Assembly (NCBI GenBank): GCA_020845475.1
Contig: JADLFN010000055.1
Span: forward strand, 1 to 64,000
Direction of reading: 5' to 3'
Length of the DNA stretch: 64,000 nucleotides
Origin: Planctomycetota bacterium
GTDB taxonomy: Bacteria > Planctomycetota > UBA8742 > UBA2392
This document shows positions 14,289 to 22,909 of the stretch, piece after piece (within the stretch, counting starts at the first letter, position 1; the number at the start of each line of letters is the position of its first letter). The notes under the pieces are model-generated. The model was given only the letters and a program-made list of their open reading frames with translations, was not told where the DNA came from and did no database searches. A program made the translations under genes and the position numbers.

Positions 14289-15755
14289 TTAGTACCGGAA
14301 CTTGTTCTCGGCCCACCATGCGCGCCACTTCTTTGCGTCAAAGGCAGCGCCGGCGCCCGTCAACGTGGACATGGCTTTCATGCGCGCCTTTTGCAGGCCA
14401 AGCGCACAGGTTTCGAGATCCTCGCCCAGCAGCAGTTCGCCCGCGGCGCGAAGGTGCTTCTTCTCGATCAACTGCGAAGCCATGAACAAGTCCTGCGGCA
14501 GATTTCGGGAAATGGCCTCGGAGATGGCCTGCAACGGCCGCTCGCGCGCGGCTTCAAGATTGAACTCGGAGGGGAACACTTTGGCCGTGCGTGCGGGGAA
14601 GTGGATCGGACGCAGAATCAGAGGCGCCCCTTCGGCCTCGTGGGCGCCAAACACGCGCAGCGCGGCTTTGGCAGTGATATGGCCCAGCGCGTACTTCACG
14701 GCGCCGTCCACATCGAGCGAGTTCAGGCTCGAGAGTTCAACGCTGATTTCGTAGCTCTCGTTTGGCGCGAGCGTGATTTCGCCTTGCTGCGCTACGGGCA
14801 AAAGCACGCGCCCCTCCGTCGCCATGGAGTTGCCCTGGTAATCAAGCTGTTCATAGCGCACGTTGAGTTCGACCACGCTCTCGCGCCCGGGCCCGTCCGA
14901 GAGCGTGAGCACGAGCGTCTTGAGCGAAACGTTCTTGAGATAGCACTTAACTTTCAAAGGCGCGGCGAACTCGGCACCGCGCTCGCGCTTGGCGTAGTGA
15001 ACGTAACCTGGATCAAGACTGAGCGTGCCCGCAATAAGTGTGGACGCCTGGCCTTGTGCGCGTGCCTGCAGGATCAGGTCTTCGAAGTCAGGGCGCAGCC
15101 GCGTATCAGGCAAAAGCGTGAGTGCCGCCTGTGCGATGCGGATGGCTCCTTCGTTGTCGCCACGCGCAAGCGCCTGGCGTGCGTTGGTCAGGCGCGCGGC
15201 GAAGAGCTTTTCCACCTGCTCGCGGTCGAACTCTCCGGGGTCATCCAGATAATGCGGCGTGTCTTCAAGGCCTTCGTTGCCGCCCGCGCCGCGCCGCCTC
15301 GGCGGATCGGTGCGACGGGGCGTGTCCGGCGGTGAAGCGGGGCTGCGCCCCTCAGGCGCGGCATCCGGCTTGCGCACTTCAACTCCGGCGGATTGTTCAA
15401 TGCGACTGATGACGTAGGCGACATCAAGGTTGATCGCCGGGTCATCGACGGCGCGCAGAAACGCCAGAAAGCGCGGCCCGAGCTTGACCAGCTTCTCGAT
15501 CACTTCGGCGCGGCCTTCATCGCTGGTTGCCTGGCTCAATTCGTAAAGCAGCATCGCGGCGGCGTTGCGCTCCTCGCCGGTGAGCGCGGTGCCTTCGGCG
15601 CTGAGGTGCGGGCTGGGCGCGGGATCACCCTCGAATTCCGCGCCACGGTTCTTGGCGGTGAATCCGCCATCGTCGGGCTCGGAAACCGGGGCCGTCGTGG
15701 TGCACGCCGCAGCGAGCAGCAGGAGAAGAACGCAGGCGAAACGAACGCTTGCCAA
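14289..15755 (-). CDS. Hypothetical lipoprotein (488 aa)
   Basis: The N-terminus MASVRFACVLLLLLAAACTTT is a clear lipoprotein signal with lipobox LAAAC. The mature protein has a low-complexity polar region (about 130-170, with RRTDPPRRRGAGGNEG), a helical part with VEKLFAARLTNARQALARGD resembling a TPR-like pair, and a C-terminal beta region followed by helices. No family is recognised. It lies between the MarR gene and glmS on the same strand, separated by 64 and 67 bases. Confidence 0.8.
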   Translation of the reverse strand: MASVRFACVLLLLLAAACTTTAPVSEPDDGGFTAKNRGAEFEGDPAPSPHLSAEGTALTGEERNAAAMLLYELSQATSDEGRAEVIEKLVKLGPRFLAFLRAVDDPAINLDVAYVISRIEQSAGVEVRKPDAAPEGRSPASPPDTPRRTDPPRRRGAGGNEGLEDTPHYLDDPGEFDREQVEKLFAARLTNARQALARGDNEGAIRIAQAALTLLPDTRLRPDFEDLILQARAQGQASTLIAGTLSLDPGYVHYAKRERGAEFAAPLKVKCYLKNVSLKTLVLTLSDGPGRESVVELNVRYEQLDYQGNSMATEGRVLLPVAQQGEITLAPNESYEISVELSSLNSLDVDGAVKYALGHITAKAALRVFGAHEAEGAPLILRPIHFPARTAKVFPSEFNLEAARERPLQAISEAISRNLPQDLFMASQLIEKKHLRAAGELLLGEDLETCALGLQKARMKAMSTLTGAGAAFDAKKWRAWWAENKFRY

Positions 15756-15822
15756 AGCGGTGCTCCGGGGCGCAAACGGGGAACAAACAGGGTACAGCGC
15801 GCCGCCACAGGCGGCAAGCGCG

Positions 15823-17649
15823 CTACTCGACGGTCACGCTCTTGGCGAGGTTGCGCGGCTTATCCACGTCACGGCCAAGCTGGTTGGCCGTGTAATAGGC
15901 CAGCAGTTGCAACGGCACCACGGCAAGGATCGGGCTCAGTTCTTCCTCGCACGCGGGAATCTCAATGATGTAGTCCGCCAGCTCGTGCGCCTCGGCGTCG
16001 CCTTCCGTCGCAACCACGACCACAACACCCTTGCGCGCCTTGATTTCCTGGATGTTGCTCAGCATTTTTTCGCGCGTGTGGCCACGCGGGGCAATGGCGA
16101 TCGTGGGGAAAGTTCCTTCAACGAGCGCGAGCGGGCCGTGCTTCATTTCACCGCCGGCGTAACCTTCGGCGTGGATGTAGCTGATTTCCTTGAGCTTGAG
16201 CGCACCTTCCAGCGCGGTGGGGAAGTTGTAGTGGCGGCCGATGTACATGAAGTTGGCCACGCCCTGATAGCGCTTGGCGCAGCGCTTTACGGCCACAATG
16301 TCGCCTTCGAGCAGCTTCTTGATCTGCGCCGGCAAAGCATTGAGGCCCGCCACCAGCCGCGCCTCGTCAGCGGCGATGTCGCAGCCAAGCATCCGGCCAA
16401 GCCCCAGCGCCAGCAACTCAAAAGCTGTAAGTTGAGCGGTGTAAGCTTTGGTCGAAGCCACGCCGATTTCCGGCCCGGCGCGCGTGTAAAGCGTGCCCTC
16501 ACACATGCGCGGGATGCTCGATCCCATCACGTTGCAGATGCTGACGGCCAGCGCGCCCTTTGACTTCGCCAGGCGCAGGGCTTCGAGCGTGTCGGCGGTC
16601 TCGCCGCTTTGCGATATGGCGACCACGAGTGTTTGCGCGTCAATGATCGGGTTCGCGTAGCGATATTCGCTCGCGCTCCAGGCTTCGGTCGGCAGGCTTG
16701 TAAAGCGCTCAAGCAGGTATTTGCCAACCATGGCCGAATAGAGGCTCGTGCCGCAGGCGATCAGTTGGATGCGACGCATGGCCTTGACTCTTGACGCGTC
16801 AAGGTTGAGCTCGGATAAGTCGACGCGGCCGTCTTTCACGCGCCCGCGCACGGTCGCTTCCACAGCCACGGGCTGCTCATGAATTTCCTTGAGCATGAAA
16901 TGCTCAAAACCGCCCTTTTCTGCGGCGTCCAGCGTGAGCGTGGTGGTCTCGACCTTGACTGGAACCTCGCGCAGTTGCGCGTCATAGACGTGCGCTTCCT
17001 TGCGCGAAATCGTGCCCAACTGGCCTTCGTCGATGTAGATGACGCGCCGCGTGTAAGGCAGCAGCGGCGTTACGTCACTGGCTACGAAGTTCTCCCCTTC
17101 GCCAAGACCGATCAAGAGCGGCGAGCCGCGCCGGGCCACCACAAGCAGGTCGGGGTGGTCAGCGTGGGCGATCACCAGCGCCCAGGCGCCGTGCAGGCGG
17201 CAAACCGCCTTGTGCGCGGCCTGCAGCAAATCGCCCTTGTAGTAGTGCGCCACGAGATGGGCGATGCACTCGGTGTCAGTGTCGCTGGCGAACTTCACGC
17301 CCGCAGCCACAAGTTCAGCCTTGATCTCGCGGTAGTTCTCAACGATCCCGTTGTGGATGACGGCGACCTTGCCGTCTTCACTGGGGTGGGGGTGCGCGTT
17401 CTTTTCGGCGGGCACGCCGTGGGTGGCCCAGCGCGTGTGGCCGATGCCCATGTTGCCGTGCAATGGCGCTTGCTTCAGTGAATCCGCCAGGTTCTTGAGC
17501 CGGCCCACACTGCGGCGCAGCTTCAGGCCCTCGCCGTTGAGCACGGCCACGCCCGCGCTGTCATAGCCGCGGTATTCGAGGCGTGCGAGGCCTTCAATCA
17601 GCACTTTGCTGGCGTCACGCTGCCCGAGGTATCCGACGATTCCGCACAT
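15823..17649 (-). CDS. glmS: Glutamine--fructose-6-phosphate aminotransferase (isomerizing)
   Basis: GlmS makes glucosamine-6-phosphate from fructose-6-phosphate and glutamine, feeding UDP-GlcNAc for peptidoglycan and lipopolysaccharide. The 608 residues match the usual size. The N-terminal glutaminase starts MCGIVGYLG with nucleophile Cys2 and has HTRWATHG. Two SIS domains follow (LIACGTSLYSA, AISQSGETADTLEAL, STKAYTAQ). The C-terminus ends in the typical PRNLAKSVTVE. No glmS ribozyme was recognised in the 106 bases upstream, which hold a repeat. Confidence 0.98.
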   Translation of the reverse strand: MCGIVGYLGQRDASKVLIEGLARLEYRGYDSAGVAVLNGEGLKLRRSVGRLKNLADSLKQAPLHGNMGIGHTRWATHGVPAEKNAHPHPSEDGKVAVIHNGIVENYREIKAELVAAGVKFASDTDTECIAHLVAHYYKGDLLQAAHKAVCRLHGAWALVIAHADHPDLLVVARRGSPLLIGLGEGENFVASDVTPLLPYTRRVIYIDEGQLGTISRKEAHVYDAQLREVPVKVETTTLTLDAAEKGGFEHFMLKEIHEQPVAVEATVRGRVKDGRVDLSELNLDASRVKAMRRIQLIACGTSLYSAMVGKYLLERFTSLPTEAWSASEYRYANPIIDAQTLVVAISQSGETADTLEALRLAKSKGALAVSICNVMGSSIPRMCEGTLYTRAGPEIGVASTKAYTAQLTAFELLALGLGRMLGCDIAADEARLVAGLNALPAQIKKLLEGDIVAVKRCAKRYQGVANFMYIGRHYNFPTALEGALKLKEISYIHAEGYAGGEMKHGPLALVEGTFPTIAIAPRGHTREKMLSNIQEIKARKGVVVVVATEGDAEAHELADYIIEIPACEEELSPILAVVPLQLLAYYTANQLGRDVDKPRNLAKSVTVE

Positions 17650-17650
17650 G

Positions 17651-17692
17651 ATCAGTTTTCAGTTATCGGTGGTCAGTTTTCAGTTCAAAGTC
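17651..17692. repeat. A+T-rich repeat (TCAGTTTTCAGTT type)
   Basis: Units of TCAGTTTTCAGTT, ATCGG, TGGTCAGTTTTCAGTTC lie two bases from the glmS start codon. The seven-base spacing of CAGTT and the position match the other A+T-rich arrays in this window, but the unit sequence differs. Confidence 0.6.
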
Positions 17693-17755
17693 GTCGTCTT
17701 AAGTATGTCGTCTGTTTGCGCGTTCTTTCTGAAGCGCGAGCGAGATGCGATTTGG

Positions 17756-18007
17756 CTAGCCGCGCTTGTCGAGCAGGCTTTCGGCGATGTCGTCGAGCAG
17801 CATGTATTCAATATCGCGCACGCGGTTGATCTGGTCGCGCGCAAGCTCGGACTCATCGCCCTTGGCCACCAGCGCCATCAATTCCTGATCGAGTTTTTCG
17901 TATTGTTCGCGATTGAGTTTGGGCCGGCCCCGCCCGTACAGGTTGTAGAGGATCAGGTAGTTCTCGTAATAGTAATCGTAAACGTAAGCGCTGTTGTTCA
18001 AGTCCAC
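17756..18007 (-). CDS. Small hypothetical protein (about 83 aa)
   Basis: A short, highly charged protein rich in Tyr at the start (SAYVYDYYYENYLILYNLYG) followed by predicted helices (NREQYEKLDQELMALVAKGD, RVRDIEYMLLDDIAESLLDK). GTG 18007 with an AAGG six bases upstream is preferred. TTG 18001 and a longer TTG at 18055 are alternatives. It is not recognised. It is divergent from the CBS-domain gene. Confidence 0.55.
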   Translation of the reverse strand: MDLNNSAYVYDYYYENYLILYNLYGRGRPKLNREQYEKLDQELMALVAKGDESELARDQINRVRDIEYMLLDDIAESLLDKRG

Positions 18008-18104
18008 TTCCCGCCTTGTCGATGCTATGGTAATGAGCACGCAGGAAATGCACAACCGGTGCGCGGATAGTGCGCACTAACCTTAATGCGGGAAGGACTT
18101 AACG

Positions 18105-19421
18105 TTGGACGAAGCTTCATGGGCCTTGCTGGTTGGCAGCCTGGGCGTTGTTGCCAGTGCTGCGTTCATGTCTTACGTATCGATTGTTGACGATGCACTT
18201 CACAACTACAACCTGGCCCTGTTGTTTGAGCAACTCGACAAGGATGTCGCTCGGCGCACTCGCTTTGAAGAACTTTCGCGGCGTGACGACGAGTTCATCC
18301 AGGCTGCCAGCATTGGCCGCGTCATTGGCTTCATGGTGCACTCGGCTTCCTGGATTGTGCTCATCAGCTCACGCTTTTCTGATTTCACGTTCACCGCGCT
18401 GGGCTATGCCGCGCTGATGTCAATCATGGTGGCAATAGCCGCGTCTTTGATCGTTCCCCCGCTGATCATCCGCAAGCGCTATGAAACGACACTGCGCCGC
18501 ATGCTGCCCGGGTTTCGCCTGGCGGCGCTGCCGCTCAAGCCCATCACGGCCATTGGTTCGCTGTTCCGCAGCGTGGGCGCACGGCTGGAGGGCGCTAAGC
18601 CTGCCGAAAACGCCGAGGAGCAGTTTCAAAGCGGCCTGGCCGACCGCCTGGAAGAGGGCGCGCTTGAGGGTGTTCTGGACGAAAAGCAGCGCGCCATGAT
18701 CCATAACGTGGTCGAACTAAGCCGCACCACGGCTGAAAAGGCCATGGTGCCGCGCACCGACATGGCGGCCGCCAACCTTGATGAAGGGCTCGACGCGGCT
18801 ATCAAGCTCGCCAAAGAGCACGGGCATGCGCGGGTGCCGATTTACCAGGGCACGCGCGACAAGATTGTCGGGATACTGTTCGTTCGCGACCTGTTGGCGA
18901 CTTACACGGCGGGGCAGAAGCCGACGCTCAAGGATCTGATGCACACGCCACGTTTCTGGCCCGAGAGCATCACGCTCGACAAGCTGCTCGAGGACATGAA
19001 GCGAGAGCGACTGAGCATCGGCGTGCTCGTCGATGAACACGGTGGCACGGCGGGGCTGATCACCCTTGAGGACATTTTGGAGGAGATTGTCGGCGACATC
19101 CGCGACGAATTCGACAAGGATGAAACCAAGCGCCGCCACACCAGCATCACGCCCTTTGTGAAAGACCAGGCGGAGGCCGATGGCGACGTGGACATCGACG
19201 AGTTGAATCGAAAACTGGAGCTAAGCCTGCCCGAAAGCCCGGACTACAACAGCCTGGCGGGCTTCATGATCTACAAGCTCGGCCACATGCCCGCGGTGGA
19301 CGAATCGCTGGAGGTGGACGGCGTAAGGCTGACGGCCATCGCCGCCGATGAACGCAGAGTCAAACGCGTGCGCATCAGCAAAATGCAGGTCGAAACCGAA
19401 ACCGGCGCGGAGCGGGGTTAG
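18105..19421 (+). CDS. CBS-domain membrane protein, HlyC/CorC (CNNM-like) family
   Basis: 438 residues. The N-terminal third has about three membrane segments (about 6-28, 68-88, 95-120) in the place of the DUF21/CNNM domain. It is followed by a CBS pair starting at MVPRTDMAAANLDEGLDAAI with ARVPIYQGTRDKIVGILFVRD and IGVLVDEHGGTAGLITLEDILEEIVGDI, then a CorC/HlyC C-terminal domain (YNSLAGFMIYKLGHMPAVDE). Relatives are implicated in Mg2+ or Co2+ efflux. The TTG start at 18105 has a strong GGAAGG eight bases upstream. Confidence 0.88.
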   Translation: MDEASWALLVGSLGVVASAAFMSYVSIVDDALHNYNLALLFEQLDKDVARRTRFEELSRRDDEFIQAASIGRVIGFMVHSASWIVLISSRFSDFTFTALGYAALMSIMVAIAASLIVPPLIIRKRYETTLRRMLPGFRLAALPLKPITAIGSLFRSVGARLEGAKPAENAEEQFQSGLADRLEEGALEGVLDEKQRAMIHNVVELSRTTAEKAMVPRTDMAAANLDEGLDAAIKLAKEHGHARVPIYQGTRDKIVGILFVRDLLATYTAGQKPTLKDLMHTPRFWPESITLDKLLEDMKRERLSIGVLVDEHGGTAGLITLEDILEEIVGDIRDEFDKDETKRRHTSITPFVKDQAEADGDVDIDELNRKLELSLPESPDYNSLAGFMIYKLGHMPAVDESLEVDGVRLTAIAADERRVKRVRISKMQVETETGAERG

Positions 19422-19467
19422 CCAGGGACGGCACTGAGCATACGGAGTGCCCGAGCTAAACTGGTGC

Positions 19468-20079
19468 TCAACATTCCGCTTTTCGCCGAAGCAAGACACC
19501 CACAAACGCCGCGGCAGTTCCGGCCGCGCCGCCGTAGTAAAGCCCGAGATGGGTACCCCATACGATGCAGAATCGGGTGATTGCGTTGGCATCCAGATAG
19601 CGGGTGAATTCGTCGTCGATAAGCGACGGTGGCCCGCACAGGGCCAAGGTGAGCCCGCCCAGGCAGGCACCGGCAGTGGCCAATGTGAAGGGCAACAGCA
19701 GGAACCCTGCCAGCACAATCAGGCGCAGCGATTGGCAGCGTGGTGCAACGGAGTTGGCTATGAGCAGTAATCCGGCAACGACCGCGCCTGCGAAAAAACC
19801 GGCCTGCACGCCAAGTTGCATGACGGATGTCCAATAGCCCTCGCCGGGCTCAATGTGTTTGCCCATGATGAAGTACTCCGGCGAAAGCCGTGCGGTGATC
19901 TGGTCAACGCCAACTCCAAATGCAGCGCCCAATTCCGCACAGCCCAGCAGAAAGACGTACTCACGCCAGCGCTTCGCGCGCTTGCCATAAACCACCCAGT
20001 CTACGACCGCAAATAACCCCAGAACTGCCGCCAAGACACCGACGCGAAATATGAACTCATTGAAGGTGGGGGGCCCCAT
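19468..20079 (-). CDS. Hypothetical four-helix membrane protein
   Basis: From ATG 20079 the protein is 203 residues with about five hydrophobic stretches (for example FRVGVLAAVLGLFAVVDWVV, QAGFFAGAVVAGLLLIA, LIVLAGFLLLPFTLATAGA, LGLYYGGAAGTAAAFVGVLL). It is Gly/Ala-rich and has no catalytic motif that was recognised. A longer start at 20127 is possible. It is divergent from recO and convergent with the CBS gene. Confidence 0.7.
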   Translation of the reverse strand: MGPPTFNEFIFRVGVLAAVLGLFAVVDWVVYGKRAKRWREYVFLLGCAELGAAFGVGVDQITARLSPEYFIMGKHIEPGEGYWTSVMQLGVQAGFFAGAVVAGLLLIANSVAPRCQSLRLIVLAGFLLLPFTLATAGACLGGLTLALCGPPSLIDDEFTRYLDANAITRFCIVWGTHLGLYYGGAAGTAAAFVGVLLRRKAEC

Positions 20080-20181
20080 GTGTTTGAAACGAACGGCAAT
20101 GAAGCTGAGGGAGCGATTCGCGCGCACAGTTCAATGTCTGGCTCTCATCCCTCGCTTGCGCTTCGGGCTCCTGTTCCTTTA

Positions 20182-20937
20182 TTGGGTGCCTTGGCTCTGA
20201 TCACCACCACCGCCCTGTGCCTGCGCAAGATCGACTTTTCGGAGTCGAGCCAGATTCTCACGTTGCTTACTGACCAGTGCGGCATCACCGGCGCCATTGC
20301 CAAAGGCGCCAAACGCGCGAAATCGGGCATTGGCGGGCCCCTGGATCTCATGTGTCTTTACGATGTGGTGCTCTATGACCGCTCGCGGCGTGATGTGCTT
20401 TCGATTCTGGCGCAGGCGCAACTCATTGAGTTTTTTCCTGAGCTTCGCGCGCGTTATGACGGCTTTTGGGCCGCCGAGGCTTTGCGTGAACTCCTTCTGA
20501 ACATTGAAGTCACCGCTCAAGATGGCCGCGCTGTTTTGCTGCTGGCAGTGGCCTGCTTGCGCGAAATCTGTGAGGGGCACGAGGCGCGTGCGCTTGCGCG
20601 CTTTGCCTATCACCTGCTGCGCGAACTGGGCGTGGAGCCGAATTTCACGCACTGCGCGATCACGGGCAAAGAGCCCTCGGGCAAGGTCGCCGTCAGCTTC
20701 AGCCTTGACGCCATGGGGCTGATCAGCCCGCCCCACGACGAAAAGCGCAAGCGCATGGTGCGCATCTCGGCCAGGACGCTCGCACCGCTGCGCGCCCTGG
20801 CACTGGATGACTCGCCCAAGGGAATAGCGGTTGACGCGTGGCGCGCGGCCTTTACGCTGCTCGCCGCGCTTGTGGCGCTGCAGGGCGGGCGGAGGCTTGT
20901 TGTTGCCCCGGCGCTGAATGCTGACCGCGCGATCTGA
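20182..20937 (+). CDS. recO: DNA repair protein RecO
   Basis: RecO helps RecR and RecF load RecA on SSB-coated DNA in gap repair. The N-terminal OB-fold signature is clear: TTTALCLRKIDFSESSQILT, LTDQCGITGAIAKGAKRAKS and GPLDLMCLYDVVLYDRS. A helical C-terminal part follows (FWAAEALRELLLNIE, HLLRELGVEPNFTHC). The family normally starts just before the T-x-A-x-x-L-R motif, so TTG 20182 or 20191 is preferred. ATG 20134 would add residues translated from a dispersed-repeat-like stretch (20145-20175). Confidence 0.88.
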   Translation: MGALALITTTALCLRKIDFSESSQILTLLTDQCGITGAIAKGAKRAKSGIGGPLDLMCLYDVVLYDRSRRDVLSILAQAQLIEFFPELRARYDGFWAAEALRELLLNIEVTAQDGRAVLLLAVACLREICEGHEARALARFAYHLLRELGVEPNFTHCAITGKEPSGKVAVSFSLDAMGLISPPHDEKRKRMVRISARTLAPLRALALDDSPKGIAVDAWRAAFTLLAALVALQGGRRLVVAPALNADRAI

Positions 20938-20960
20938 GGTTGATTCGAGGTTTGAAATTG

Positions 20961-22187
20961 ATGCCAATCCAAAGTTCAAAATTCAAAGTTCAAATTTGGC
21001 GCCGGCGCGTGCGTGTGGCCTTCCAGCTTTGCGTTTTGAGTCTTGCTTTGGGCGGCATTGCATCTTGCAAGACAGGCCCGGAGCCCAAGTATGAAGGGCC
21101 CGGCGGTGAGGGCCGTTTGCGCTACGACCCCAAGGCCGGCGTCGTGCGCGAGGGCTCGCAAGCCGTCGCGGCGGAGCAGCGCCTCTATGACTCCGCTGAG
21201 CGCGCGTTCAAGGAGCGCCGCTTCCTTGATTGCATCACCTCCTGCGAGTTGCTGACACAGGCCTACCCGGAAGGCGCCCGCGCCGTCGATGCCATCTTGC
21301 TGCGCATGAACGCGCGCATGGAAGGGCCGCGGCAGCCGCCGCTGCCGGCGCCCGCGCGCATGGCGCTGAGTGACTGGCTCTTCCTCTATCTCACGCCCAG
21401 TTATGACCCGCGCTATGCGTCGCTCGTGGCCAAGGGCGGCGAATACGCCGAGACCGCGCGCAAAGTGCGCGAAATGCCCTACGAACAGTTCATCGGTTCT
21501 ATTTCCGTGGATGCCGATGCAATCTACGACGAAGGCTACATCCGCCCGCTGGTGCAGGATCTGCGCCTGCTCGTGACGTATTATGTGCCGGCGCTGGACG
21601 TGGCCGAATACCGCGTGCGCACCGCCGAAATCGGCCGTGACGTGGCCTGGATTGCCTATGCCGCGCGCGACTATGACCTTGCCCTGGATGCCGCCGCGGA
21701 GTTGGGCGGGCTCAACCCGCCGCCGGGCATCAAGGCCGATGCGATGTTCGTTGAGGGCAATTCTCTGGCCAAAAACGGCGGCTACCCGTTGGCCGCGGTC
21801 ACGTTTGAGCGGCTGTTCCGCGGCGCCAACCTGCGTGACACCGACACTCGCTGGCGGCCCTATGCTCTTTATCAGTTGATCATCCAGACCGCCAATACCG
21901 CCAAAGGGCCGGAGTACGACCTGGCCGTTTACGAGAAGTGCCTAGAGTACTTTGGTGATTACGAACTCTATCTGCTTGAGAACCCCAGCGTGCCCAAGAC
22001 GCTGCGCGAGAAGTTTCGCATGCTGATTGCCGAGATATACCAGGTGTTTATCGACCGCGACCTCAACTCGGCCAAGACCTACCGCAAGCTCGGTGAGAAA
22101 GGCGCGGCTGCCTATTACGAGCAGCACGCTGAGGAATGGCGCAAACAGATGGAAGCCCGGCTAAAGAAGGAAGCAGAACGCTCCTAG
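20961..22187 (+). CDS. Tetratricopeptide-type lipoprotein, BamD-like organisation
   Basis: ATG 20961 gives 408 residues. The signal carries the lipobox LGGIASC about 35 residues in. The mature chain opens with repeat-like helices (AAEQRLYDSAERAFKERRFL, then CELLTQAYPEGARA), the pattern seen in outer-membrane assembly lipoproteins such as BamD, but it is longer and diverges after residue 130. The first codons (IQSSKFKVQIW) are the A+T-rich repeat read through. It starts just after recO and precedes an LptE-like lipoprotein, which fits an envelope role. BamD identity is not claimed. Confidence 0.75.
   Translation: MPIQSSKFKVQIWRRRVRVAFQLCVLSLALGGIASCKTGPEPKYEGPGGEGRLRYDPKAGVVREGSQAVAAEQRLYDSAERAFKERRFLDCITSCELLTQAYPEGARAVDAILLRMNARMEGPRQPPLPAPARMALSDWLFLYLTPSYDPRYASLVAKGGEYAETARKVREMPYEQFIGSISVDADAIYDEGYIRPLVQDLRLLVTYYVPALDVAEYRVRTAEIGRDVAWIAYAARDYDLALDAAAELGGLNPPPGIKADAMFVEGNSLAKNGGYPLAAVTFERLFRGANLRDTDTRWRPYALYQLIIQTANTAKGPEYDLAVYEKCLEYFGDYELYLLENPSVPKTLREKFRMLIAEIYQVFIDRDLNSAKTYRKLGEKGAAAYYEQHAEEWRKQMEARLKKEAERS
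20965..20997. repeat. A+T-rich near-heptameric repeat (AAAGTTC type) inside signal codons
   Basis: CAATCC then AAAGTTCAAAATTCAAAGTTC and AAATTT form a degenerate seven-base tandem array. It lies within the first codons of the lipoprotein gene. Confidence 0.65.
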
Positions 22188-22192
22188 GAAGG

Positions 22193-22222
22193 TTGATTGC
22201 CGATTTCCGATTGTCGATTGAA
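22193..22222. repeat. A+T-rich near-heptameric repeat (CGATTTC/CGATTG type)
   Basis: TTGATTGC, CGATTTC, CGATTGT, CGATTGAAG are tandem degenerate units just after the stop codon of the preceding lipoprotein gene. Confidence 0.55.
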
Positions 22223-22283
22223 GTGCGGCTTGAGCGGCGTGCGTTCGTTCATGACGGGGATTTGTAGCCGACAGCAAACGGGA

Positions 22284-22796
22284 ATGGCGAGAGCGTTTCG
22301 CGGGTCGTTACTGCTGTTGATGCTTGCGCTGCTGTTGTCAAGCTGCGCTTACCGCGTTGGCTCCACGCTGGACGACCGGCCTCCGCGCACCTGCGAGCTG
22401 GGCACTGTTGAGAACCAGGTGTTTCCGCCGCGGCCCGGGCTGGAATATCAGCTCACGCGTCGCCTGAAGGATGAAATGGCCGCCGATCGAAGGCTGCGCC
22501 TGGTAGCAGGTGGCGGCAACGTTCGCCTGCGCGTTTCACTGGTACAGTTTGAAGAGCCAACGATCGTCAAGGATCTCGACACAACGGCGTCGAGCGAGAT
22601 TCTCTTGCGTGCTTCCGTGGTGATGGAGGCCACAGGCGAAGTACCGGGCGGAAAAGTCCGCCGGCGAATCACTACCAGCGATGGCTGGGCGCCCGCGCTG
22701 GGCGAGTCGCGAGAAGCCGCCCTCGACCGCCTTTGGCGCGATCTGTCGCGGCAGATTATTGACGCCGCATCAGACTGGGCCTGGGACGAAGAGTGA
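22284..22796 (+). CDS. LptE-like outer-membrane lipoprotein
   Basis: From ATG 22284 the protein is 170 residues with a lipoprotein signal RGSLLLLMLALLLSSCAYRV and lipobox LSSC. The mature start CAYRVGSTL followed by IxVxxVxN-type text (CELGTVENQVFPPRPGLEYQ, LTRRLKDEMAADRRLRLV) matches the LptE/RlpB and LPS-assembly lipoprotein pattern, in which a short domain plugs LptD. Longer TTG and ATG starts (22197, 22251) are possible. An LptE role is a family inference, as sequence conservation in this group is low. Confidence 0.72.
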   Translation: MARAFRGSLLLLMLALLLSSCAYRVGSTLDDRPPRTCELGTVENQVFPPRPGLEYQLTRRLKDEMAADRRLRLVAGGGNVRLRVSLVQFEEPTIVKDLDTTASSEILLRASVVMEATGEVPGGKVRRRITTSDGWAPALGESREAALDRLWRDLSRQIIDAASDWAWDEE

Positions 22797-22909
22797 AGGT
22801 GAGTTCGGCAGGTCGCGCCGCTTGGCGGGAATAATCAAGCGCCTGACCGGCTTATTGAATGTACACTGTCGGCTCGCGGGAAAGGCCCGCGCCGCAGCCG
22901 GGAAATTGC

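Noticed and set aside
17650..17755. glmS ribozyme upstream of glmS
   Set aside because: The gap is only 106 bases, filled with a repeat, and lacks the ribozyme core.
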